The notes beneath the pieces are model-generated. The model saw nothing but the letters and a program-made list of their open reading frames with translations. It had not been told where the DNA came from and did no database searches. A DNA stretch of 64,000 nucleotides from Erpetoichthys calabaricus (taxonomy: Eukaryota > Chordata > Cladistia > Polypteriformes > Polypteridae), in NCBI RefSeq assembly GCF_900747795.2, contig NC_041396.2, forward strand, positions 37,144,674 to 37,208,673, in the 5' to 3' direction. Positions 11,229 to 20,595 of this stretch are shown here, piece after piece (position 1 is the stretch's first letter; each line of letters starts with the position of its first letter). A program made the translations under genes and the position numbers.

Positions 11229-11638
11229 TTGCATTCGTAGTCTGAGTCTCGACGACCTGAATTATGTGGGTGGTTACCTACCAGGTAACACTTGTGGTTG
11301 GTCTACCATTCGGCAAACATCCGCCACAGTGCCCTCTTTCAGTTGCGAGAAGCCCACGCAATTTAGGTCGTCGAGGTTGCTGACATCCGAGGTTCAATTC
11401 CCCGAGAGGGGAGCAGTAGAGTGTGTACGCCTGATGAGCCCAAATGAGGGCGAAACACGTGTCGCATACTTTGCTTAATTTGACAGTAAAACTATGCAGC
11501 ATTCCATGATCTGCTTCTCGCAACTGAAAGAGGGCACTGTGGCAGATGTTTGCTGAATGGTCGACCAACCACAAGCGTTACCTGGTAGGTAACCACCCAC
11601 ACAATTCGGGTCGTTGAGACTCAGACTACGAATGCAAT
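11229..11638 (+). repeat. Inverted-arm repeat enclosing a tRNA-like head and hammerhead ribozyme (copy 1)
   Basis: Left arm 11229-11350 and right arm 11513-11638 are inverted copies of each other, for example tacctaccaggtaac against gttacctggtaggta and agttgcgagaag against cttctcgcaact. Between them lie a tRNA-type B box (ggttcaattcc, 11391-11401), a hammerhead ribozyme (11425-11469) and a tail ending 'acagtaaaactatgca'. The right arm alone recurs after the ribozyme at 33180-33320, so it belongs to the family. The order (B box, ribozyme, tail, inverted partial unit, then a second direct unit at 11684) resembles the tandem and inverted terminal repeats of Penelope-like elements, or a ribozyme-bearing SINE. 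The class is unresolved. Confidence 0.75.
11425..11469 (+). ncRNA. Type I hammerhead ribozyme, copy 1
   Basis: All conserved core parts are in order. CTGATGA is at 11431-11437. Stem II is a hairpin, gccc-aaatga-gggc, at 11438-11451. GAAA is at 11452-11455. A very short palindromic stem III, acacgtgt, leads to the cleavage triplet GTC (11461-11463). Stem I pairs gtacgc (11425-11430) with gcatac (11464-11469) with one C-A mismatch. Short stem III types are known from Penelope-like elements and other metazoan retroposons, where they cleave best as dimers. Self-cleavage after 11463 is an inference. Confidence 0.82.
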
Positions 11639-11683
11639 GAATGTAATTACTCCAGACCTACAGGCTGTCAAATAAACGAACCA

Positions 11684-11836
11684 CACACCGTGGCGCAGTG
11701 TAAAGGGACTTCGTCTCTGACGCTGACATCCGATTCCCCGAAAAGGGAGAAGTAGAGTGTGTATGCCTGATGAGCCCAAATGAGGGCGAAACACGTGTCG
11801 CATACTCTTTGCTTTATTTGACAGTAAAACTATGCA

Positions 11837-11837
<1 letters not shown>
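11684..11837 (+). repeat. tRNA-like head plus hammerhead ribozyme repeat (copy 2)
   Basis: A second direct unit about 330 bp downstream of the first. A tRNA A-box-like tggcgcagtgtaaaggg (from 11691) is followed by 'tctctgacgctgacatccga' and a shortened B-box region (gattccccg). The ribozyme lies at 11761-11805, then the shared tail 'tttatttgacagtaaaact' and a long (TA)n tract. The A and B box positions imitate a Pol III promoter, so the unit may be transcribed like a SINE. It has no protein-coding content. Confidence 0.7.
11761..11805 (+). ncRNA. Type I hammerhead ribozyme, copy 2 (all core elements intact)
   Basis: Stem I is a perfect 6-bp helix (gtatgc 11761-11766 with gcatac 11800-11805). 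CTGATGA is at 11767-11773, stem II gccc-aaatga-gggc at 11774-11787, GAAA at 11788-11791, a palindromic stem III, and GTC with predicted cleavage after 11799. It shares its core sequence exactly with copy 1 but has better stem I pairing. Of the three copies in the window, this is the most likely to be catalytically active. Confidence 0.85.

Positions 11838-11891
<54 letters not shown>
11838..11891. repeat. (TA)n microsatellite
   Basis: A pure alternating AT tract directly at the 3' end of ribozyme repeat copy 2. The third ribozyme repeat is also followed by (TA)n, so the tract may be part of the insertion pattern. Confidence 0.9.
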
Positions 11892-11894
<3 letters not shown>

Positions 11895-11951
11895 TGTGTA
11901 CATTATACACTGTGTATATTATATAAATTAATAAACTGTATATATTGTACA

Positions 11952-12446
11952 TGCTGTGAACACCAGGGGGCGCTCCAGCTCCCCAACACCCAACACAACC
12001 AGGCATAGACACAAGGTAAAGGGCACAAAGGTTTAATGTGGGAAACTCCTTAAACCAAGTGTTTCCCACTCCAGCCACAAGAACAAATATGCACATGCAC
12101 AATAGCACAACTCTTTTATTCTTTCTCTCACTTGTCACTGCCTCCTCTCACAAGCCTTAACCACTTCATCCTGACCCGTCAACACTTCTGGGTGAGGCAG
12201 AAACCCCATAACATAGGGACTCTCCAATCCTGCAGCACCCCCTGGAAGCCCCCATAGGACCCAACAGGATTGTCTCCTGGGACTACAATACCTGGCATGC
12301 CCTGAGGGCACCTATGTGGGGATCCGAGCCTGGACTAGCTGTCATTTAGCATCCTGGGGGAGGTAAAGCCCTGTGTAAGCTGTCTCCCACTGTCCTTCCA
12401 TTCTAAGGGCATCCCTGCCGGGTAAGGATGCCGGCCATCGCTCACA
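11952..12446 (-). mobile_element. LTR-like repeat (fossil), minus orientation
   Basis: Read on the minus strand it starts tgtgagcgatggccggc and ends 'ctggtgttcaca', giving TG...CA ends over about 490 bp. The terminal text 'cccctggtg' plus 'tcaca' is shared with the plus-strand repeat at 56115-56658. The start resembles the LTR at 24368-24924 (read in the same sense, tgtgaaggacagccggg). I found no clear target duplication, so the left boundary is approximate. No internal region is present. Confidence 0.5.
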
Positions 12447-13863
12447 ATCATACAGTTAGGGACTCCAGAAGAGAAACAGAAATTAATAGCTGAAAGGATA
12501 TGGTACATTAAGACACTGCTGGTGTGCCTATTTGTCAGACAAAAGAACAAGAAAATGAATCCTCATGCTTATATCAGACCTTCAATTTATTACAGTGTGG
12601 GCACTTTTAATTGGGCCTGGTTTGTGTAAGGCAGTGGCGGAATGATACATGGCGATAACATGAGGTTTATGGATCTTATTTCTCATTGGCAATTTCAGCA
12701 CTGCAAAGGAAACAGACAGGTCTCTGGATTCTTCAGAAATCCTTTTCCTTAATTTCATCGTTATCTTGAATGGGCTTGTGTAAAAAGTCACACCTAACAA
12801 TATTTTACCAGTAATAGCTCAGTTTATGAAGCACAGATGCATGTGAGTGAACCTGAATGATATTTTGCCAGAAGAAAAATGTAATGTGAAAATAATGAAG
12901 GCCATCATAACTTCTGAACATAATGATGGGGTTGTGCTAGAATATTTCTGTAAAACATTATAATTTTGCTTCTTCAAAAACAAGACCATAGCTTTTAAAA
13001 CTCTCTATTGAGTAATATAAAAGTAATTATTTACATTTTTGACTAATTCAGGATGAGATATCGTCCATTGTACAATGGTGATTATTGGTAAAACAATTAA
13101 CATATTTCAATGCACTTCCACTCCTACACTAGCACAAGTCAGGATACAATAGTGGATGTGACACCAGGCCTTTTAATGGGACTTTCACACATATGTAATG
13201 GGAAATGTAATAAGCTCACCAGAAAAAAAATAGTCACCACTGGCTAAAATGTATTTAACAACTTGTAACTCCTCTGTGTGATTGAAATACAGCTGCAATT
13301 CTGTCTGACATGGAGACCACCAGTTTGTGGATGTAGGCAGCATTCATTTCCATTCACTGTTCCAGGACCAAATCCCACTATTCAGACAGTTTGTTAGCCG
13401 GTAATTCACTTGTTACTCCATATAGTCCCACATATTTTTATGGGATTTAAATATGAGGTTTGGAGCTCCAAGTAATATGACATCAGTGCAAAGCTATATG
13501 AAACTACAAAAAGTACTACATCATGAAAACAAAAATAATGTTATATCTTTATTTGTGTTAATCCACTGTCAAATCATTAATTGACAAATAGTATTTAATT
13601 CCTTTTTAGATTATAAACATTTTTAGCCTATGTGGCAAAAAAGATAAAAACTTAAAGTTCTCAGGCTGTTGTACACCCACGCTGGTTCATACTGCTGTAG
13701 ACTTTCCAAACACAATAATGGCATGTCTCTAAACTGTGAGATAAATCTAAAGTTCTTCAAGGTGAACAGCTAGGATCTGAGTGATACTGTAAAAGACAGG
13801 AACACTACTCACTGAACCACTATGGTATAGCTTAAACTGCAATAAAATTCAACAATATAAATA
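12447..13863. other. No gene recognised
   Basis: AT-rich intergenic sequence. The frame at 12582-12800 (minus) has no domain. Nothing structured was seen except the start of a (TA)n tract at the right edge. Confidence 0.4.
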
Positions 13864-13865
13864 CA

Positions 13866-13923
<58 letters not shown>
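13864..13923. repeat. (TA)n microsatellite
   Basis: An alternating TA tract. A pogo-like element was inserted into it, and the same tract continues at 14877-14910 on the other side. Confidence 0.9.
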
Positions 13924-13928
<5 letters not shown>

Positions 13929-14873
13929 GACCCTTGACTTACGAACTCAATTCGTTCGCGAGGGCTGGTTGTAACTCAAGTTGGTTGTAAGTCAAGACTA
14001 TTTTTCCCATAAGAAATAATGGAAATACCCATAATGCGTTCCGAACCTCCCACTGCAACACTTACTTAACCTTTTCATAATAAAAAAGGGGTTGTATAAT
14101 GTGCATAATTTACCAAAACACCAATCATTTTTCTAATGTACTAACCAAAAAGTAATAAAAAGTGCCTAGCCTACCAGAAACAACAATTTCATACTGTACT
14201 CACCATTTAATTTGACATCTTTGGGCTGCATGAAGGGAGGAGAATGATAATGAAACTGAAGGCTTTTTAAAGGCTTTCTTTAACTTGCGCTCAGGCATTT
14301 GCAATCATTTCAATAGCTTCTTTTTCGTTAATTTTAATCTCCTCCTGCCTACAAGTTATTCTGGCGAGAATTTTTCTCAGCATTTCCTTGCGATGATACA
14401 AGGAACTGTTTCTGAAGTCTTCTGAGACCCCCCCCCCCTCAATGGGAACGACATGCTGAAGTGCGTCCTGAAGCGCGATTGCCGCGACTGTGGAAGCTTG
14501 CTTGTCCATTGCCGGGCAGGGATATCACATGCATATCACCTATCGATATCTTTTCTGTTTGCTTTGGATGAGAGACTCAGCACAGCTTTAAGCCGGCTTT
14601 TGCCCCAGCAACAGATAAACAGTCTTCCATACGGAATTTGGACTTTGGCATGTCTTCTAGTTGGGGGAGGTCCCAAGAGAGTTTACAAACCTGACATTTT
14701 ATTGAATGAGTGCCGCATTAATAGGAATGTTTCTGTTTGTTTACAATCGCACAAGCGGATACACGTGACCGCATTCAGGTCGTAACGCAAGATGTTGGTC
14801 GTAAATCAAAATAAAAATTTTGGTCGTAAATCAAGTTGTTCGCATGTCAAGCCGGTCGTATATCAAGGGTTGA

Positions 14874-14876
<3 letters not shown>
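13924..14876. mobile_element. pogo/Tigger-like DNA transposon, non-autonomous
   Basis: The left end tagtggacccttgacttacg and the right end, reversed, cagtcaacccttgatatacg are the paired inverted repeats of a pogo/Tigger-type element bounded by TA. Inner repeats of 'cgtaaatcaa' and 'gttgtaagtcaag' also face each other. The element is 953 bp, too short for a whole transposase. A 72-codon minus frame at 14291-14509 lies inside and could be a transposase remnant, but I do not recognise it. Confidence 0.72.
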
Positions 14877-14911
<35 letters not shown>

Positions 14912-14956
14912 TACTGAATATTATACGTTAATTTAATTAATTAATAAATTATAATA

Positions 14957-15151
14957 TTATATACATACCTGTAACGGCGCACTATACAATAGCGTGCAGT
15001 TAATACACTTGACTTGAGCATTCCTACTTTTCATCCTCTTTCTCTGTACATTTACCATTCGTTTGTTCAGAGGTTGTTTGCTAGCTGCTTCCAGAGCAGC
15101 TCTTGTTTTCTCCACCCTAGCGGTCTGCTTCTTCTCTTCTTTTGTCTGCAT
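14957..15151 (-). CDS. Lys/Arg-rich exon-like open frame, possible Helitron protein N-terminus
   Basis: A 64-codon frame beginning MQTKEEKKQTARVEKTRAAL and continuing with basic repeats (NKRMVNVQRKRMKS). Just before the stop the DNA reads ttacag|gtatgt (minus strand), a good splice donor, so the real exon may end there. A basic, low-complexity N-terminus joined by splicing to Rep and helicase exons would suit a fish Helitron protein, but no Rep or helicase sequence follows here. The function is inferred only from the 5' end described for 15546. If that is wrong, this is an unassigned short frame. Confidence 0.35.
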   Translation of the reverse strand: MQTKEEKKQTARVEKTRAALEAASKQPLNKRMVNVQRKRMKSRNAQVKCINCTLLYSAPLQVCI

Positions 15152-15546
15152 CGTTTCACGTTAAAACTGATTAAGTCAGTGTTTGTGTTGCAATTACTTA
15201 GTACGTTTTCTTTAATTTTTCACTTAAGCTGGAAGTTAAGTCTTCAATATGCCTCAAGAATGATTTAGGAAGTGATGGTGAAGGTGGAAGGTGGTAGGGA
15301 ATGAGAACGGCACCTGTACGCATTCGCCACATGGCTGCCCTGCAGCTGAGAGTTGATTCAACAATAAAATAAAATAAAAAGAGGAATAACCTTAGAGGTC
15401 AATCATCACCCCAAAAGAGGATAGCCGTCACGTAGTATATGGCTCCAAAATTTCAGGTCAATAGGTCAAATGGTTTGCGAGCTACAGGTGATTTAAAATC
15501 CTGGACAGACAGACAGACAGTCACGGGAGCATATTATATATAAAGA
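14957..15546 (-). mobile_element. Helitron-type 5' end with first coding exon
   Basis: On the minus strand the segment starts TCTTTATATATAATATGC at 15546, preceded by A. A TC start after a host A is the Helitron 5' signature. A (GTCT)n stretch follows, then a lysine-rich open frame (14957-15151). A comparable 5' end (TCTTCTATATATATAAAGG) is found at 61800 on the plus strand. The 3' hairpin and CTAG were not found for this copy, so it is a fragment. Confidence 0.45.
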
Positions 15547-15549
15547 TAT

Positions 15550-15775
15550 AATTTTTTAAAGTAGGCGGGGCAAGGTAGTGCAAAGGTTTCTGGATTTAGC
15601 TTCCTGATTTCAATTTCCCATGTCCAGTGGTTTTATGTTAGGAGTTTGCGTATTGTTTATTTGAGGTGCTCTGCTTCATTAGGCGGGTCTTATTATTTTT
15701 TTAATTAACTCATACTGCAAAACGTACCTAAAACGTTGTGGTGTTATGGGTCCACAGCTCTCCCACCAAAGGCCA
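15550..15775 (+). mobile_element. SINE relic
   Basis: A faint plus-strand copy of the common tRNA-derived SINE: 'ggggcaaggtagtgcaaagg' in the place of the A box, a degraded B-box area, and 'ggagtttgcgtattgt' matching the 'ggagtttgcatgttct' block of the better copy at 44960. Confidence 0.45.
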
Positions 15776-15789
15776 TTTTTAATTAAATA

Positions 15790-16345
15790 AATAATCGCTG
15801 CGCTCGCGGCTTAGCGAGGAGGCTTTGGGCAGGTGTAGCCCCAGCGTGAGCGCCTTGGCCACTGGGAAATATCCCAAGTCTCGGTCCGGTTGGGAGCCCG
15901 ACGAAGCCAAGGAACGGAGGGCTACTGGACTTGTTTGAAGGGCAGCTGATCCTGCAGGTAGGTGACTCTCCTGTAGAGCAGACCAGATGGGCGTAGCAGG
16001 GGAGCCGCCATGAAAACAGAAGACACCGGGTTTTTGATTTTAACATTACTTCCTGTACTATTTTACCTCATGGTTTTTAGAAGAGTTTTCCTGATTGATT
16101 TTAACCTCCACGTTTCATTTTATGTATTATTTATTTATTGAACGTTGCACGACTGCACTTTACTTTGAACGTTTTGTTTGGATTGATTAATAAAAGCACT
16201 TTGCACTTTTTAACCATCCTCTTGCTCAATTGTTTATTGCCTCACTGACTAGCTCATCTGTGACATTACCGACGGTGATGGGTTCAAGGGCTCCCAAATA
16301 GAAGAGGAGCATGGAGCTGAACCTGCATCGTCACAAACGTCCTGA
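15790..16345 (+). repeat. Dispersed repeat with polyA signal, member 1 (family unresolved)
   Basis: This begins 'aataaataatcgctgcgctcg' in shortened form and ends 'gagcatggagctga' then 'cctgca'. The same start, the 'aataaaagcact' polyA-type signal and the end recur at 46796-47645, so the two are members of one family with divergent middles. The block 'gatgggttcaag' near 16278 (16265-16300) could be a tRNA-like or primer-binding site. An LTR plus a short leader is possible, but I could not show end duplications. Confidence 0.5.
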
Positions 16346-16349
16346 AAGC

Positions 16350-16885
16350 AATCACTTTAAACAAAGGTGGACTTCATTGACAGCTTTTCAAAGTGTCCAT
16401 ATCTGAGGCCGGGACAGATTATTACCATCTTTTGGAAAAGCTCAAACCTCTCCTGATTTTAAGTAATGTCAGCCAATTTTGTGCCTGTAGGGTTCATGAT
16501 ATATGAATGGCATGTAATCTGATACTGTACACAGAGATCAAAAGGTCCATTTCACAGTCTCAGTAGGAAATTGATCTAGAAGGGTTTAACTTTTTGAAAT
16601 GCAGTGACTTTTCTAGGATCCCCAATGAGACATGCGTGTTTTTCTTTCCCTGGTTACCTGTGTCTGGCTAAGTTGTTTGTTTTTATCTCACTTTCCAAAT
16701 CTCTGTAACAACACCATCAACTCCTATAGGCTATTTTTTAACTGAGATTACAGAATAGAAACAAAAGTCCATGCGAGATCCACACAAAGTATTGGTTTCA
16801 TGAACATTTTCATCTTTTGAACATCTCCTTTGAGTGCAATATGATGCCTGTCTAGGGTTGATTTCCCTTGAAACTGCTTATTTGC
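16350..16885. other. No gene recognised; upstream flank of V1R-A
   Basis: No coding region. It lies directly upstream of the candidate V1R-A promoter, so it may hold regulatory sequence. I see no specific site. Confidence 0.35.
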
Positions 16886-16892
16886 AGGTGGC

Positions 16893-16966
16893 TATAAAAT
16901 GCCTCATACACAAAATAACACAACACATTTCTGCTGTTGTGGACTTTCACCGCAATTATAAAACAG
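16893..16966 (+). promoter_or_regulatory. Candidate TATA box and non-coding first exon of V1R-A
   Basis: TATAAAA at 16893-16899 is followed about 70 bp later by a strong splice donor, acag|gtaagag, with the exon ending at 16966. A transcript starting about 30 bp after the TATA box would have a first exon of roughly 40 bp, joined to the acceptor at 20579-20580. The layout (TATA, short exon, gtaag donor, kb-scale intron, acceptor just before the ATG) is the same as at V1R-B, where the equivalent is 32623-32702. No transcript data are available, so the exon is inferred. Confidence 0.5.
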
Positions 16967-18239
16967 GTAAGAGATTGCTTTAGTACTCTATATTAATATT
17001 TTTCATTTGTTTCTAAAAAATACTACTTACATGCTTACACAAGCAGTATATTTTACAATGAGATGTAAATAAAGTCTTGGCAAAATAAAAAAAAAAACAT
17101 CAAGAATACTGCATAATGAAAATTATGTTATGATAAGCTGTACTATGGTTTTATTAGTAATTCACATTAGAAAACAAACATGCCTTTTCATTTGCATCTA
17201 AATAGAAAGGAATAAATATATTTAGAAAATTTGACATTTAAAAAATGTGCATTATTTAAAATACGTTGATAACTACTACTAATAATTTGACAGTAGGTTT
17301 TTACTTAGATACATTCATCATACTTAAGAAGGCACTCTTCATCTCAAAACTTTTTCAAGCTCTGATGTTTTGTATTTAAAAGCTAAATGGCACAGCAGGG
17401 GAAAGGATATTCTGGAGAGGTTTGTGTGGGGATTTACAGCAACAATCTCCCCCAATTTAGTGAAAGTAAATGTTTCACCTTATAGGTGTCTCTTATCAGC
17501 AGAGACAATTTCCAGTTTCTTTAATATCACCCTCTCATGCTTATCAAGTTAAAAACATCATCTCTATGAATTCTGGCAACATGTTTGGTAACCTGTTTAA
17601 ATTGTGATTTGTCAGATTGCTGACCCTGTCAAAGGAATTTTCTGAAAGTGATAACAGACTGGATCACACAAAAATAAAAACACTGGAAGAGAACTTTGAC
17701 TGATATGAATAGTTTAAGTTTACAGATTAGGCATAAACAACGATTGCATTTTTATACAGATTTTTCAATATTCCAGTTTAAATTCCATAGAGCACTTTTA
17801 TCATCATGCTCATTATGAAAAACATTACATAAGTCAAGAAAATATCAATTGGGAGCAACTTTAACAATATGCTGATCAATTATAAACCGATCGTCTCAGA
17901 TTACATGCGGAATATTTTCACTTTTTAGCTAGAAACCATTCCATTTTTCCATTCATGCGTTTTCTAACATGCTTACTCAGTTCAGGGTCACAAGGTCTCT
18001 TTCATTTTTTTAATGGTGTTCTAAAAAAATTTGAGTTTACTCTGGGAAAAATAAGGTGAAATAACCATTATTTCCCCGATATTAAAAAGGAGCAGCTTAC
18101 AAGTAGTGAGTACTTCACAAAGAGGATGAAAGGTGTTCATATATATGCTGTGGAAACCAATGAAGCAGAATAGAAACATAATAATCATAAAGCATGGTGA
18201 TTAGGAAAATGTAATTGAAGACATACTAATGATGGTGAG

Positions 18240-18770
18240 CAGTATAGTTAAAGTAGATGGACTGGGAGAGCATGAGGGGTCATGAGGTTGCTGGAAAGGG
18301 GTGTTTGGTGCTCCCAATATCTATGCAAAAGGATGAAGGTCCAAGTCTTTAGAGTCCTGGTGCTTCCTGTCTTGCTATATGGTTGTGAGACATGGAGGCT
18401 ATCCAGTGACTTGAGATGAAGACTGGACTCCTTTGGTACTGTGTCTATCTGGAAAATCCTTGGTTACCGTTGGTTTGACTTTGTGTCAAATGAGCTCATG
18501 GAGTCCTGAATGAGGCACATTACCTGCATTGTGAGGGAGCATCAGTTACAACACTACGGCAATGTGGCACGTTTCCCCAAGGGTGATCCAGCTCGTAAAA
18601 TCCTCATTGTTGGGGACCCGAGTGGCTGGACCAGGCCAAGGGGTCGCCCACGTAACACCTGGCTGCGGCAGATAGAAGGTCATTTCCGGAGGGTGGGACT
18701 GGACCGCGTGTCTGCCTGGGGGGTTGCAAAACGGGATCCCGAGTTGTTTCGTCGTGTAGTGGGTCCGTAA
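18240..18770 (+). mobile_element. LINE C-terminal fragment, decayed
   Basis: Conceptual translation gives LPVLLYGCETW, VREHQLQHYGNVARFP, RPRGRPRNTWLRQIEGHF and WGVAKRDPELFRR. This is the typical tail of a non-LTR retrotransposon pol (YGxETW, xxGHVxR, GRPxxxWxxQ). At least two stops interrupt the upstream part. The endonuclease and RT palm are missing. It is a different family from the RTE copy at 28069. Confidence 0.72.
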
Positions 18771-18795
18771 AAAGTTAGTTCCAGGACAGAAAAAT

Positions 18796-19374
18796 GTGGC
18801 ACATGAATCAATCCAGCAGATATTTTTGCCTCCTCTTCACATAAAACTGGGACTCGTGAAGAATTTTGTGAAAGCACTGAACAAGGAAGGCGAAGGTTTT
18901 CATTATTTAAGACAGATGTTCCCAAGAATAACTGATGCCAAGATCAAAGAGGGCATTTTTGTTGGCCCCCAGATCAGACATGTTATGAGTGACAAGCAGT
19001 TTGAAGATATGTTAGTTGGGCCGGGAAAAAATGCCTGGAAAGCCTTCAAAGATGTTGTTGACAAATTTTTGGGCAATTGTAGAGCCACAAACTACATTCA
19101 GCTGGTAGACAAACTTCTCAAAGCACACAAGACAATGAAGTGCAACATGTCACTCAAGATTCATTTCCTCCACTCACACTTGGACTTCTTCCCCGCTAAT
19201 CTCGGTGCTGTCGGTGACGAACACGGTGAAAGGTTTCAGCAGGACATTGCTACAATGGAGAAACGATACCAGGGCAACTGGAATCCATCAATGCTGGCTG
19301 ACTACTGTTGGACTCTGCAACGTGATGCACCAGACACTGAATACAAAAGAAAATCAGGAGCAAAACACTTTTAA
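18796..19374 (+). CDS. Fragment of an unassigned multi-copy element-like protein
   Basis: A 192-codon open frame lacking an obvious true start; the match probably begins before LPPLHIKLGLVKNF. Conserved-looking blocks are FVGPQIRHVM, AWKAFKDVV, MSLKIHFLHSHLDFFP, DEHGERFQQDI and KRYQGNWNPSMLADYCW. I recall similar proteins as high-copy, uncharacterised sequences in many animal genomes, so a transposon origin is likely. I cannot name the superfamily and see no catalytic motif with confidence. His and Asp/Glu clusters (HSHLD, DEHGERF) might be a metal site. It directly follows a LINE tail and lies in the V1R-A intron. The frame is intact to a normal stop, which suggests a recent insertion or a conserved block. 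Confidence 0.5.
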   Translation: MAHESIQQIFLPPLHIKLGLVKNFVKALNKEGEGFHYLRQMFPRITDAKIKEGIFVGPQIRHVMSDKQFEDMLVGPGKNAWKAFKDVVDKFLGNCRATNYIQLVDKLLKAHKTMKCNMSLKIHFLHSHLDFFPANLGAVGDEHGERFQQDIATMEKRYQGNWNPSMLADYCWTLQRDAPDTEYKRKSGAKHF

Positions 19375-20595
19375 TTCTGTTGAATTTAATAGCTTATGTG
19401 AAACATAAACCTGACTAAATACGTTATTGTCAGTAAACATATAAATGTCTATTTCTCAGAGTTCGTATGTGATGCAGTAAAACCAAAACTATATTTGTGC
19501 ATACCCAGTAGGTACCTGTCACAATCAGCGAAACCTTTTCGGGAAGCAAGACTTTTCAGAAAAATTGTTGTGCAGTGTAATCAGTGTTCGAAGTATGCCA
19601 GTACAAACCATTTTTTCTTTTTGTGCCTTAAGAGCAACAGTGATAAATGCATGTATACAGGAAATTATCACAATGCACAATCCCAATCCTTAGACCCTAA
19701 CCCCCTATAAACTATTTTTATATATGACTGTGTCTTCGAACTTTGTTAAGGACCCCCGTTCCTACCCCCCACTCTCTGAAATTATTTGTAGGTTTGATTG
19801 AGACTTCAAACGGTCATTACCACACACTTCTGCAACTATTGAAGAAGCCGATAAAACAAAGTACTGGTGGTTATTTACTCCACTTCATAATATTAATAAG
19901 GTAGTCCTAGGCTAACCATTAAGCAAAATAAGCACATCCATAGGGCTCCAAAACAAAGGGGTCACCACAGAATTTTTAAAAAAGTAGAAAAAAACATTAA
20001 GAATAAATAAAGTTATAAGCAGGCAACAACAAGCTTTACTTTTACATCTTTTGATCCATGTATGCTGAAATGCTGTATATCTTCAAGCTTAGAAAGCAAT
20101 AAAATAGAAGGTTTGTTTTTTCATATGAATAATGCTGTTTCTTCATTAGAATATATTTTTACAAAAATGTCCACCAATGTCAATTTCTGTAGAAAGACGA
20201 TTTTGAAAATCATCCGTGTGACAAGTGTGACTCGTAGTCTGGATTGTAGGGCCTTGTTAGATAGCCTCTACTGAGGCAGTATTCAGTCAATATAGGTGTA
20301 CGTTTTCTTTAGTTTGTCATTATATATTTTTTCTTCATGTTCATAAAGATATTTTGAAAGGTGATATTAAAGTCTAGTTAAGCTTGCTTGTTTATGTTCA
20401 CTGGGGAACCAAAGGGATTGAGAAGAACACCTCTTTGAAAACTTTTTTACTGTGTAGTCTTGTAGTGTAGTTTGTAAAGATTCTAAAAAACATATCTGAA
20501 GCAAAAAAAAAAGCAAATCTAATCTAAATCACATTAAAAAAATATACATATAATACTTATTTCTCTTTCTTTCTCTTTAGTTTGTGCTGGGCACC

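Larger units (their letters stand above)
16967..20580 (+). other. Candidate 5' UTR intron of V1R-A
   Basis: It starts with gtaag and ends with a pyrimidine-rich tract, ctttctttctctttag, at 20565-20580. The intron would be about 3.6 kb. It contains a LINE fragment (18240-18770) and an unassigned element protein (18796-19374). The rest shows nothing I can name. Confidence 0.45.

Noticed and set aside
11278-11803. Minus-strand frames across the inverted arms and ribozymes
   Set aside because: They arise because the arms are inverted copies of each other; translations share segments and have no domain. The conserved signal here is RNA structure.
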